From Rhipicephalus microplus (lineage: Eukaryota > Arthropoda > Arachnida > Ixodida > Ixodidae), in NCBI RefSeq assembly GCF_043290135.1, contig NC_134701.1, forward strand, positions 204,119,601-204,183,600: a stretch of DNA of 64,000 bases, given 5' to 3'. The notes under the pieces were generated by a model, which worked only from the letters and a program-made list of their open reading frames with translations, did no database searches and was not told where the DNA came from. Below, piece after piece: positions 11,701-23,060 of this stretch (its first letter is position 1; every line of letters begins with the position of its first letter). The position numbers and the translations under genes were made by a program.

Positions 11701-12600
11701 CGTCACTCACAATGGCGACTATCTTCATCTACCTTTCAGTTTCCTTCCGAGCCCTCCTGGTCACAAAGGGCTCTATCGTACCATGCGCAGGTTGAAAGAA
11801 ACCTATCACAGTGTGCCAAAAAAATTGTAATGTACAAGAGAGTGATGACAATAATGGCTTCTGAAGCACAATATATTTCGGGAAGTCTGAAATTTCTCGT
11901 AGCGTAGCTGGTCGCCCATTTTAATATTTGGCTGCAGCACAGTGTATTATGATCACTGCCAGTTCAACAATTATGGTTCATTAGGTGGTTTCGAAGCTAA
12001 AGCACGATAGTGGTGTCTGCAGTGCAACAGGTGTGTTAGGTCTCAGTTCTACTGCAGACAATTGTAGAATTTGTAGTTTTTATGGAAGTGAAGAGAGTTT
12101 ATTATGCACACGTGGGAATTTAAAACAATTTTTTCAATTATCGCTGGCAAAGATCAATATCCTATGTTTGTTTCTAGTCTACTTAAATGTGGTGGGCTAT
12201 ATTGTGCTATTAAAAATCTAGCAATTCAGAACTCTAAACAAACAATTTGTAGATTTTCAATTATTCAATGGAAGCCGTTTCAATCGCCAATGACTTCAAT
12301 ATTTTGGAACTGTGTAGCTTCTCTCAGATAATGGTCATGTAGTAATTCAGGTGTTTAGATTGATAAAAAAATATAGCTAATGCTCTATAACCTTAAAAAA
12401 CAATAGAACTACGATACATCCTGAAGTCAGAATGTATAATGTTTACCGGTATAATGTATCGCAGCTACGGTTTCAACCACACACCTAAATTTAAGCTCAC
12501 TAGCGGTGGGCACTTTTATAATCAAAGACTTGTGACTGTAGCGTCCCGGTTTGAATTTACGATGAGGTGAGTGGAGCTTAACTTCAGGAAAACAATTTAA
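8746..12600. other. Unannotated sequence
   Basis: A (GA)-rich tract lies at about 9208-9256. Otherwise only short unsupported frames are present. No exon, RNA gene or repeat family recognised from elsewhere in the window was found. Confidence 0.45.
9208..9256. repeat. Purine-rich (GA)n tract
   Basis: GAGA-type repeat interrupted by AAAG units, ending in 12-14 clean GA bases. Confidence 0.8.
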
Positions 12601-12604
12601 CCTC

Positions 12605-12705
12605 TTTCCGACTCTTTTCCCCGCCCCAGTACAGGGTAGCAAACCAGTTCTTCTAGGTTAACCTCCCTGTCTCTTGCTTTTATTTCTCTCTCTCTTTCTA
12701 CCGGG
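12605..12705 (+). mobile_element. Solo 3' end of an I-type LINE
   Basis: The order AGTACAGGGTAGCAAACCAG, then GGTTAACCTCCCTGTCTC, then a CT-rich tail matches the other 3'-end fragments in the window and the 3' end of the LINE at 14290-15914. No coding part remains. Confidence 0.65.
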
Positions 12706-14195
12706 TGAATGTATGAACTAGTGGCAATAAAGAAAAAACTGAAATGTTATATAGAAACACCCTGCCTTTTAAAGAAGTGGACATGCTGCTGTTGTTCATT
12801 ATGACAAGTTTGATGTTACTGTGAAGCAATGATACATGTTTGAAAAAAAAAATAATGTAGCTTTAGCCAATGTTCCAAATAAGTCGCAATTTTTTTTGTA
12901 AGAGCATCGTGGCCATTTGCAAAATGTTCCTAATATCTTGTTCATGTTTCCGTATGACCTTATGGCAAGCAACATGTTCTACCAAAAATGAGCAGGAAAA
13001 AAATAGGTGAAAAGACAGAGAGTTTGGACCATTCTCAGACCGGCTGGCTGCCCTGTGCTAGGCAAAGGGCCCAAGGGGGTTAAAGTTGATCGCAAATTGA
13101 TGTTACAAAAAGAGAGAGACAGAGGCGACTAAACCTGGCCGAAAAGGAAAAAGAAACTCCAAATTTTGTCCGTCTACACAACAAAATACTTTGTCGCATA
13201 AAATCACGTAACTCGGTTTCACCTGGGCAGTTTCTCTGTCGCTTTTCGGTTCGCTAGCACTACACCGTTTTGGGCCTTTCAGGGATAGAGGCAAGACTAT
13301 AGACGTAAAACAAGGTGAAATATCCCGAGAAATTTTGCGGCAACTTTGAGAACACAGCGATCAATCAACGCTGCCAAAAAAAGAAAGGTCCTGGGTTACA
13401 ACGTCGACGTCTTTCGCAGACGCTTTAATTGCCCTCTGAGTAGTCGTTCAGTTTGCTTAGGCGCCTACTTCCGGAGTTCATTCACCCTTTTACGAAAACC
13501 TTAAGTACTTTCCCATGGAGCGCGGTGGGAGTGATGGGTGAGCAATGTAAACAGGGAAACCGCATGGTAACGACAGACAGCCGAAGAAAAGACTACAGGA
13601 ACGCCCTAAGACGGGTAAAAAACAGCTAAGTTTCCACTGCACTGCTGCTAATCTCAATGAAAGACCTACGGCGACAAAAAAAAAGCGCCTTCGCAAGCAA
13701 GTCCAGACGAGCCTGATGGGAGCTAGGCACGTCACATAACCGCAAGGCAATGACTTGTGGGCAGGCGAGTCTAGTGTGAGAGGCCTTTTGTTAGCGTGGC
13801 TAGTTCCTTCATTTGTGAGACCATTAAGCCGTTGTCAAAACAAGTTGGATGATATTTTGGCAACACACATTTTTACAGATACCAATGAGAGCAGAAAAGT
13901 GAGATACAGCAAGAGAAATAGCAAAATGGAGAAATGAACGCAGGTCAACCGCGGCTTCGCTACCTTACACTCGAACTGACAAAGTGAAAGAAAAATATCA
14001 AAAACAGGAAACAGTAAGTGCTTAACGAGCCCTTATTCACTAGATAACATGCTAGATATAGAGTAGACATAGGTGCATTCCCTGATAATCACGAGGGTAA
14101 ACCATGACATCCCCAGGAACATGTATGGCTAACAGCAAACACGCATAGACGAGTACTTCAATGCACAAAAATAATGACGAAGAAAACCGCTGTTG

Positions 14196-14199
<4 letters not shown>
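12706..14199. other. Unannotated sequence
   Basis: I see no recognisable gene or repeat in this stretch. Confidence 0.45.

Positions 14200-14289
<90 letters not shown>
14200..14289. repeat. (AT)n microsatellite
   Basis: About 45 uninterrupted AT units are followed by (AG)n at 14291-14306. The tract sits at the 3' tail of the adjacent minus-strand LINE. Confidence 0.95.
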
Positions 14290-14293
<4 letters not shown>

Positions 14294-15914
14294 GAGAGAG
14301 AGAGAGAAGAAATGTAGGAAAGATAGGGAGGTTAACTAGACCATGCTTCCAGTTTGCTACCCTACACATGGGGAGGGGGAGAGGGGAGTAAAAGAGAGAG
14401 AGAAGGATAGACACATGTCACATCACACACACAATGCCGAGTTTCACAGGCGGTCCCTCAATGAAGTTGCTGTCAAGTGTCTCAGGAGGGCTCGTGTGGC
14501 TTTCTGTGCTGATGTGCTGCGCGACCAGGCTCCTAAGATCTTTGCTTCATTAAATGGCCCGTCATCGAGTCTATTCAAGGCACACTGGAGAGTCCGGCGG
14601 TCTTTATCAAATAGTGCACAGTGGCACAAGAGATGTTTGATAGTCTCTATACAGTTGCAGCTTTCACACATGGATGAATCCACCATGTCAATGCGATGGC
14701 TGAATGACTTAGTAAACGCTACCCAGTCCTCAGCCGGCACAGCATTGAAGCGTCACGTCGAGAAATCTTGGATGGCAGTGGTTTCTGGAGTAATGACTTA
14801 AAATTCTTAGGGTGATGATTGGAGTTAAGTGGAGAATTCCAGTGCGCAAGCGGGGCATTATGAGCGATGGGATGAAGTTCTCTAGCTGCGTCTACTCTTG
14901 ACAAGAGTATTAAGAGTGTGGGCGCTCCATAATGGGCATCTTGGGCAGCGTCGTCAGCGAGGTGGTTACCACTGATGCCACAGTGGCCGGACAACCATTG
15001 TAACACAATGTCGTGTCCTTGATCAACGGCACGATGACAAATTTCATTACTACTATACACCATCTGGTGGTAGTTTCCACGTCGTAGACATCGCACGCAT
15101 GGAAGGGCTGCCTTGGAGTCGCAGAAAATGGCCCATCTACTAGGGGATTCTTGCGTAACAAACTCCACAGCGGCTTGAAGAGCAGCGAGCTCAGATCCCG
15201 TAGATGTCGTGACGTGTGATGTCTTGAATTTGATGGTGATTGATTGAGATGGTATGACAAAGGCACCTGTCGAACTTCCCGAGACCGAACCGTCCATGTA
15301 AACATGAATTCGGTTAGCATACGACAAATGCAAAAGGTCCAGTGAGATCTGCTTGAGAGCTGCAGATGACAGGCTTGTCTTTTTAAATATCCCCGGCACT
15401 TCAAGATGCACAGTGGGTCTTTTCATGCACCACTCTGGAGATAGTGGTATGGTTGCGGGCGAGAATCTCCACGAGATGGAATTCTGGTTAGCTGCAACAA
15501 CTTTGGAAAACGCTGCCTTTGGTCTTTCTAGTGGCAAGCTAGCAAGTTGATGGTTAGGCACTCTGGATATGGGACGGATATGTGTCCGGAGTGTGTCGAC
15601 AGTTATGTATGTCGTGATCGGATGGTCTTTAGCAATAGCAATTGTTGCTAACGTATTGGCGCACCGAGGTAGCCCAAAGCATGTCCGGAGGACTTGGCCT
15701 TGAATGCTTTGCAGGACCCTGATGTTAGTTTTTCCGGCGTGTGAAAGCACGGGCGTGCTATACCACAAATATCCCAAGAAGAGCGCTCTGTACAGCTGAA
15801 GCATAGATGACACTGATGTGCCCCACGTTTTGCCAGCGAGAAATCTCATCACGTGTGTGATAGAGCTGAGCCTCTTCTTCAAGTGCGAGATGTGAGCACT
15901 CCACGACAGATCTC
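14290..15914 (-). mobile_element. 5'-truncated I-type LINE with RNase H
   Basis: Minus-strand element comprising the end of a reverse transcriptase, a linker, an RNase H domain, a cysteine/histidine knuckle and a 3' UTR. The 3' UTR carries the GGTTAACTAGACCATGC and TTTGCTACCCTACAC type signature on plus. Homology to RT stops at about 15914, so the endonuclease and catalytic RT core are missing. RNase H downstream of RT is typical of the I group of non-LTR elements; the clade is inference. The solo 3' ends elsewhere in this window appear to be the same or a related family. Confidence 0.85.
14444..15914 (-). pseudogene. LINE ORF2 C-terminus: RT end, RNase H, zinc knuckle
   Basis: An open frame of 387 residues (14719-15882) covers the RT thumb region (HISHLKKRLSSITHV just upstream) and RNase H. 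All four acidic positions are visible: Asp in VYMDGSVSG, Glu in GSELAALQAA, Asp in FCDSKAAL and Asp in NHLADDAAQDA, with the nearby His in WLSGHCGIS. A single-base deletion near 14727 shifts the frame. The next frame (14444-14740) continues without further breaks into MCESCNCIETIKHLLCHC, a Cys/His knuckle, and ends at SLRDRL. The domain would remove RNA from the RNA/DNA hybrid during insertion. Few lesions imply a fairly young insertion. Confidence 0.85.
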
Positions 15915-16074
15915 TGTAAAGATGAAATATAAATTGTAAATATAAGTACTGTTGTAAATATAAAAGCGCTCAACGCTTACGTTCTCTGCATGAAAAAACT
16001 TTCAGAGTTGATAAGTTTGTAACTGACTACGCACCCATAATAACGAATTCGTGATCATAAATATAACATGACTA
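15915..16074. other. Short unannotated spacer
   Basis: AT-rich sequence between the I-type LINE and the rearranged RTE copy, with TAAATATAA-type short repeats. Confidence 0.4.
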
Positions 16075-16330
16075 ACCCTGTATTATGAACTCGAGAACAA
16101 AGCAGCGAGCGATGAAAAGGCAAATGATTGGCGTAACCTGAAGTGACAAGAAGAGAGCAGAGTTTATTGAAGAACAATCTGGGGTTAAAGATATCACAGT
16201 TGAAACCAAGAAGAACAAATGAACAGGGGTTGGGCCCGTAGCACGTAGGCAGGATAACCGCTGGTCATTAAGGTTACCCGAAGGGATTCCGAGAGAAAAC
16301 AAGCCACGGGTGAGGAGGAGACAGAAAGTT
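16075..16330 (+). mobile_element. Inverted RTE LINE 3' fragment
   Basis: Plus-strand sequence matches the region of RTE copies 1 and 2 that encodes the stretch after the RT core (CGAGCGATGAAAAGGCAAA; GGATAACCGCTGGTC). It lies head-on against a minus-strand RTE body beginning at 16331. It lacks the RTE 3' tail. The orientation switch marks an internal inversion or a junction of two copies. Confidence 0.75.
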
Positions 16331-18520
16331 CCTCCTGTAACCATGCAAACCTCCTTTAAACCTCTTCTAAACGTGCAGTGAATAGCATTGGAGATATTGT
16401 GTCGCCCTGTCTTAGACCCTTCTTTATTGGAATTCATTCGCTTTCACTAAGAAGCATTATGGTGGCTGTGGATCCATTGTATATTTTTTCCAGTATGTTT
16501 ATGAAGGGTTCCTTAATAGCCTGATTCAATAGTGCCTGCATAACTGCTGATGTCTCGACTGAGTCAAACGCTTTCTCGTAATCAATGAAGGCTATGTATT
16601 GAGGTTGCCTGTATCCCATGCATTTCTCTATTACCTGATTGATACTATGAATATGGTATATTGTGGAGCAGCCTGTACAAAATTCTGCTTGGTTTTTTGG
16701 TTGATGGAACTCTAATGTCAGCTCAATTCTATTAGCTATTACTTTTGTAAATATTTTGTAGAGAATGAACACTAAGCATATTGGCCTGCAATTTTAAGTT
16801 CTTGACGTCTACTTTAATATGCATTACGATGATGTTGGCGTTCTTCCCAGATTTTGGTACCAGTTCTGTCAAGAGACATTTCGTATATAAGGAGACCAGT
16901 TTTTCTAACACTGCTCTGCCATGTTTTAGCAAGTCCGTTCTTGCCTAATCCTCACCAGCGGCTTTGCCTCGTTGCATTCCTTTTACGGCTTTCCTTACTT
17001 CCCCTTTTCATGCTGGTAGGATGACAAATTCCTTTGAGCTAATATTGCTTCTTATGATATACTGGTTGTTTCGGCTTCTGTACAGCTCTCCGTAAAAACT
17101 CTCTGCCTCCTCAACTATCCTACCGTTATTGGTTACGACATAGCTTTTTGTTCCTAAATGCATACTTATATACAATGTTCGTCTATGCACAAGTTTACCT
17201 CCGGAGCTTTTAGGATTGTGCCGCTTTCTACAGCCTGCTCAGTGCTCTCCATGTTATACCTTCTGATGCCGGCTACCTTAAGCCTATTGATTCACTTCGA
17301 AATTTCTACTAGCTCTTTTTTGTGTGTTGCACTTGATGTTTTTTATTAATTGTCTTATCATAATGAGATTTTTTGTCTCCTGAGATGGTTTGTCAGTGTC
17401 CCCTCTATATAGTGACAGTAACTCCAGCTTTCATTGCACACCCTTTAATGATACTAATAAGATTAACGTTCATTGTGTCAACGCTAACGTCAGTTACCTT
17501 GATAGAAGATAGAATACATTTTCAAACGAAACTCGATCTGAACTCCTGTACTTTCCCTCTCACCGCTATAGATAAATAATTGGCTTCTTACGTATCCGTT
17601 TATGCTTTTTTAAAATCCAGGTGAGCTCCAGCTCTTACAATTTTATGGTCACTACATCGCTTCTTGCTGACGACTTCTACATCCTGTACAATGTTTAGTT
17701 TCACCATTAAGACTTCTTCATATTTACTTAAGGTTAGCCTATTTTCTGAAGAACGTATTCATGATCCGTAAAATACTATTTCTGTGGACTCTACTAATAG
17801 CTCACCCCTGGCATACCGAGATCCGTTCTCATATTCCACCACTGCACGGTCTCGGGCCTGTTTTTTGCCTATTTTGGCATTAAAATTGCCCGTCAGAATA
17901 GTATACTGTGTCTTTAACTTATATTTGGCTGACTCGACGTCTTCATAGAAGCGTTCAAACAAATTATCATCATGGCTCGATGTAGGCGTGTGGGCCTGTA
18001 CTGCCTTCATGCATTTAGTAACTTTCGTTGAACTTGATAACAATGCTTGGCACCCTCTGACTGATTCTATAGTATTCTTCTATGTTGTCAGCGACATTTT
18101 TTTGTATAAGAGACCCCACACCTTGTTTCCTTCTGGCAAGTAATCCACAGTAGCTTAGGACGTGTTTCATCCTGAGCACTGTATAAGCCTGACGTGCCCT
18201 CCCAACTTTGCTGAGCCCTATTACATCCCATTTAACACCCTCTAATTTCTTGAATAGCACAGCTAGACTAGCCTCAACGTGGCCAAGTTCGAGTTCGAAT
18301 GCCGGCCTGTCTGGACACAAAGAGTCTGAGCACCTTCCCCTGCTTCGCAGGTCTGACCACCACCTTAGACAGTTGCTTCGCGGCCACTGGGGAATGAGGC
18401 CCAAGGGTTAATACGTACGTTGGAAGGTAGTGTCCAAGTACTGCATCAGAGTGGCCAATTTTTCTCTGGTGAGGGAGTGCATTACAGGCAGGCCGTCGGC
18501 TCTTAGACCCCACTCCCATC
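16331..18520 (-). mobile_element. RTE LINE copy 3, rearranged and decayed
   Basis: Minus-strand remnants of the RTE element. The RT fingers to motif B lie at 16331-16772 (YIAFIDYEKAFDSVE keeps motif A Asp). Degraded endonuclease follows at 17759-18043 (TILTGNFNAKIGKK, where Asp is replaced by Asn) and 18015-18270 (WDVIGLSKVGRARQ, GVGSLIQKN). Upstream sequence to about 18520 is lacking in copy 1 and includes RQAGIRTRTW, likely the start of the endonuclease with a 6-bp duplication. RT motif C and the 3' half are missing or inverted. Multiple stops and frameshifts make it non-functional. Confidence 0.8.
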
Positions 18521-19258
18521 TCTTCTTTCTTTAACTATTCTTTCATAACGCGTTTATGTAAATGTATGATTGGGAGGGGATCGGTATCTGCGTTCACACT
18601 GAATTCCGCTTTTCTATGCTAGCCTGTATGCGCTATCTTTAAGTATAGAGGGTTCTGTTGTGCTTTCTTACCACAGTGGAATACCACCTGGCTGCAAGTC
18701 ATCTCTCAAGTTCACATGACTCGTAGCTCGCCTGACCTTTTCTTAACTGCTTGCAAGTCCATTTTTACTTTAACAAAAACAAAACTCAACCACACCACCC
18801 CGCTTGGTTTCGAACTTCAGACCATGCGAGCTTAGGCCGGCTTAGTGTACCACGTGACCCTCTTTTTCGCGTGTTAATTTTCCCCTAACTTTTTCGTGTC
18901 TCACTCAATTTTGACATTGTTGTCTTCAATGTGTCCGCAATGTCAGAGCTTTGCTGATTTCGAGTGGTCGCACTCCTACTTCGGCGCAAGCACTCCCAAA
19001 TTTGCGATGTGTTGGGCTACTTCTAATGAGTGTTACGTTGAGCGTATACGTCGTGCACGGTTAGAGTGCACAAAAAGTAAACGTGAAAAGTTTCTAAATG
19101 ATAAAGAATAGGCTGGCGCTGTGCTGCTTTTAAGGTTGTGCCTATTTTTTTTGCCGTTTCGTAACATTATTAAAAGCGCTGGTAAATAGATATAGTAGTG
19201 AACAGTGGTCGCATTTGGCAGCGGTCACATTTGTATGGATCATATTTGGCAACCTTCA
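18521..19258. other. Unannotated sequence
   Basis: A weak tRNA-like segment near 18805-18865 (minus) could be another SINE head, but the boxes are too diverged to call. Nothing else is recognised. Confidence 0.4.
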
Positions 19259-19734
19259 TCAAATTATGAATGGTAATCTGCCACTAACCCTCAAAAGGAA
19301 GGTATACTACAGCTGCATCTTGCCAGTGTTTACATACGGAGAATAAACCTGGAGGCTTACGAAGATGGTTCAGCTTAAATTGAGGATGACGCAGTGAGCG
19401 ATGGAAAGGAAAATAATAGGTGTAACCTAAGAGAGAAGAAGGGAGCAGAGTGGGTCCGAACACAAACCAGGGTTAAGGTTATCATAGTTGCAGCCAAGAA
19501 GAAGGAATTGACATTGGCCGGGTACGTAGCACCTAGGCAGGATAACCGCTGGTCCTCAAGGGTCACTGACTAAATTCCAAGAGAATGCAAATGCATGAAG
19601 GGGAAACAGAAAGTTATGTGGGACGATGAGATTAAAAAGTTCGCAGGTTAACGTGACAGCGGAAAGCACAAGACCGGGTTGATCGGGGGATCGTGGGAGA
19701 GGCCTTTGCCCTGCAGTGGGCGAAGTCAGCCTCA
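19259..19734 (+). mobile_element. 5'-truncated RTE LINE copy 2, 3' end
   Basis: Plus-strand sequence starts within the part of RTE encoding CAAATTATGAATGG (thumb region) and continues through GGATAACCGCTGGTCCTC and GGGAGAGGCCTTTGCCCTGC, a conserved 3' end also seen in copy 1. It carries stops and indels. It ends directly in the trinucleotide tail at 19735. Only the last 0.5 kb was inserted, the usual 5' truncation. Confidence 0.85.
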
Positions 19735-19768
19735 GGATGATGATGATGATGATGACGACGACGAGGAA

Positions 19769-19806
<38 letters not shown>

Positions 19807-19832
19807 TGATGATGATGATGATGATGATGATG
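19735..19832 (+). repeat. (GAT)n/(GAC)n LINE tail microsatellite
   Basis: The RTE 3' tail of GAT units is expanded to about 32 trinucleotides, with an internal block changed to GAC. Copy 1 retains only about five such units at 5236-5250. Frames translating to poly-Asp here are artefacts. Confidence 0.92.
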
Positions 19833-21870
19833 TGCTTCGGGTAGTCAGAATAACTAAGAATCACTGCATTACGACGTACCTCGATCATTGTGCCACAGTA
19901 GTATAGTGACGTAAAACACTAGAACTCATTTATTATATTATCAACCAGCCAAGGGTTCAGAGAAGTATGAGTGGTATATATTTAAACTACAAGAAACGCT
20001 GCAATTAACGATATTGAGTTAGCACCCTGTCAGCAAAAATCTACTTGTTCGTGCGTAAACGTGTGTTATGGCTCGTTATATAAAGAAATCGGATAAAAGT
20101 ATTCCTTTTATTTGCCCTGATACTATACGAAACAGGCATAGAGGAAAAAAACACTACAGGGCAATAGTAGGCCCATTTCTTATAAGAACTATCCGAACTT
20201 CAGATAGCGGTCACATTTAACGTTAAGGCCAATTCTAAAAGCAGCTGAAAAAATGACCCACACGATTTCTACGAGTGAATATCAGTATGTGGTGGAGAAC
20301 GCTTAGTCAAAAAGAAAAACTACTTTTCGCACATTGATATACACGTGAAAAAGCCGTAATCACAGCCGTACTATAGCTCTCACAAGACCTGTACCATAGG
20401 ATCAAATAAAAAAAGCACTGAAATGGCACCCTCTTCCTGATCTCGTTAAAACGCTATCAACTGTTCCGTTTTGCGTCTTAGCGGAGACGTGCGGGTAGCG
20501 CCTGCAGCATTTCGGGGCCCTTTGCCATTTTTGCTTTTTTACGATAAATGTTCACTTGTTGAAATGCAAAAAGTTCAAAGAAACAAATCGTGTGTTGAAG
20601 ACAGCTCAAATGAAAGTGAAAAGTCAAGGAGGACAAAGTGCCTCGGCCCAACCTGCCGATTTTATATCTCTGCCCCATGGCGTTGGTGCTTCAACTGCCA
20701 AACAAAAAATGCAAGGAAAGAAGACGCAACAGAAAAAAATATATAAAAAATAGCGAAGCTTCAACTGTCAAAGCATAAAAAAGAAAAAATATCAATCTAA
20801 ACTTAAACCTGACATGCAGTCTACCCGAGAAAAAATGCATAGAAGGCATATTTTGAAGTTACAGATTCTTGTTTTGTAGGGCGCAGCCTTTGCACCTTTT
20901 TTTTAGCTCCCGCAAAGTTGATTTTTCTTAAATTGCCACCTTCGCAGCGTTGTGGTTTCCGCTGATAGCAGCTTCGTGGATGGAATGGTGCCTGTTGTGC
21001 GATAAGGTTAGTTCCGCCTGACCTACGCCTCTTTTATCATCCTTCACTAACGTTTGTCGTAGAGGCAGGATTCAAGGCCCGAAGAACAACCCTCTCTGCG
21101 CCTTCACTTTTTCACGACTAGCGATCTGTGCACACTTTGAAAGTTTTTTTTAATATTTTCGTGTGTTTCTTGCGAGTCTACGTCGTTATATTTTAAAACG
21201 CTGTACTGAAAGGAACCATCTGCTCTATTCGCACATTTGAGTGTACATATCACGGTTGTTGTCGGTGACCACCTTGCTTCAAGTTGGCCACTTTCGAATT
21301 CCGTCTGGTAACAAACATTCAGGTTAGAGCCGTGGCTATTTTCTAGCCACATTCAACTTTTATTTATGCCCATTTATTGGCCATTTCTTAATATTCTTTC
21401 AAGATGAAATAGGGAGCAAGTTTGAAGAAGAACCAATGTTTGCAACCTTACTGTGTCGTGTCGGCTTAAGCACGCACATGTGCTTTGCCCAAAAGTGGAG
21501 GCAGTGTCGTATAGGATAGAAGTGTCGCGTCAGAAATAGTTCCCAGCGTTTGCAACTGGCAGCTTTGACTAGTTATTCAATACCAGAAGAAAGTGGAAAT
21601 ACTTTATATAGAACACTTCAATCGCTTCATTGTGTTGACACCTTTTACTCGTGATTCGCAAGAAAGCATCGTAATAATGTTGTCACCAAAGATTCTCAAA
21701 CGGTGGTAACAGCGATGTTCAGACATAAAAAGGAGAATTTTTCTGAGTTAGTTTTGTAATTGTATCGGATAAAACATTTTCTGTAAATTGAAATGTAGAC
21801 CGTACACGAAGTCCCTTACGATGCACTTTTTTTTTTGTCGAAAGTTTTACAGCTGACCAGATAAATTCGA
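19833..21870. other. Unannotated sequence
   Basis: Short unsupported frames only, for example around 20471-20753, with low-complexity Lys-rich translations. Confidence 0.4.
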
Positions 21871-23060
21871 AGAAATGACGAGTTTTAGGGTGAGTCTTCG
21901 CAACTGCGCAATCCTTTCTTCTTCTTTTTTTTACTCCACTTCCAGAAACCAACCGTTTAGTCGGCTCGGACGACCTGCAGACGCAAGCAGACCAACACGC
22001 CGTACACACGGTTTCACCTTCCGCGTTATCGCAGCGCAAGCATCGCCAGCAGAGTCAGGGCAACCCTTCGTGGCGTTTTTCTAGGCTAGTCACGCACCCC
22101 ACGTAGCGACCCCAGCTCTCCCGAGAAATTAGGGGCGCCCAGCAGTAACCGAGAACAGCGCTCGCCGCTGCGTTATACTGCAAAAGGATGCGACGAGCCT
22201 TCCGGTGAAGAGAAGCAGCACAGGCCCTTCTCACGCTACGGGACGAATAAGAAACGACGCGGAGCCTAAGGAAAAGAGAAGGCAGAAGCCCACGCTTAGC
22301 TGAGCTGCACGCGAGACGTATTGGGCGCCATACGCAGCCTGTGCTCCCGCGTGCAGGATGCCTACCACCCTTTCCTCATACGCCTTTCCATGCCTCTCCA
22401 GCCTTCTCTCGATCTAGCTGACGATGCAGCGTCTGTTGCCTCCCACCGCTCCGCCGCAAGCGAGACCAAAGGAAACCGACTCTCTGTGTGCATCGAAGAA
22501 GCAGCATTGCGGTAAAGGGAAAGAGCTCGGCTGCGGCGCGAGTGGAGCATTGGCAAATTAGTTTAGAAAGAGCACGAGGCAAGCCGCCGAGTGGTCGGAG
22601 CAGTGCGCCCGGCGAGTCGTATGGGGTGTCGCTGCACGCGAAGACGCGCAGAAACACACACATGAGAACCGGAACGCGCGTGTCTCTGGGCGCTTTTAAC
22701 GAGGTAGTCCGACGTTAGTAGGCGCACTCTGTGGTGCTGCAGAGCAAGTGGCTTTTCCCAGCCGCACCCCATAGAGTTTGGGTGCTCTTGGGGAAAAAAA
22801 GGAAAACAGGCCAGTCGCTTGCTCGCTCCTTCTGTCTCTACAAGCTGCTCTCCAAGCGTATTGTGGAAGACGCTCGGTGGGTCTCGGGGGAGGCGAAGTG
22901 GATATTTCCCTTCCTTTCCCGTTCCCTGTCTGCTGCGTGAGTTGCCTGCTACTTATGGAGCAACGAGCTAGGAGCCAGTGAGTCCCGTATGCCAGCAGCA
23001 CGTAACAACGCCGCTTAAAAGACGTTGACGCTGATATTTTCTTTGTGTTGTACACTTGCC
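21871..23060. promoter_or_regulatory. GC- and CpG-rich island, possible promoter or first exon
   Basis: Base composition shifts sharply from the AT-rich surroundings to a roughly 1.2-kb GC-rich stretch dense in CG dinucleotides, strongest at 22080-22720. Open frames appear on both strands because stops are rarer. Two splice-donor-like GTGAGT sites occur at 22937 and 22979 on plus. No protein family is recognisable in any frame. A TATA-less promoter plus non-coding first exon would fit. An unknown GC-rich repeat is the alternative. Strand is unresolved. Confidence 0.35.

Noticed and set aside
14161..14414. Frames encoding alternating Tyr-Ile
   Set aside because: Pure translation of the (AT)n microsatellite. 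The same artefact occurs at 27513-27803.
18805..18865. Another tRNA-like SINE head on minus
   Set aside because: The B-box-like GAAGTTCGAAACC is present, but the A-box is too diverged and no SINE body follows.
19679..19906. Poly-aspartate frame
   Set aside because: Translation of the LINE (GAT/GAC)n tail.
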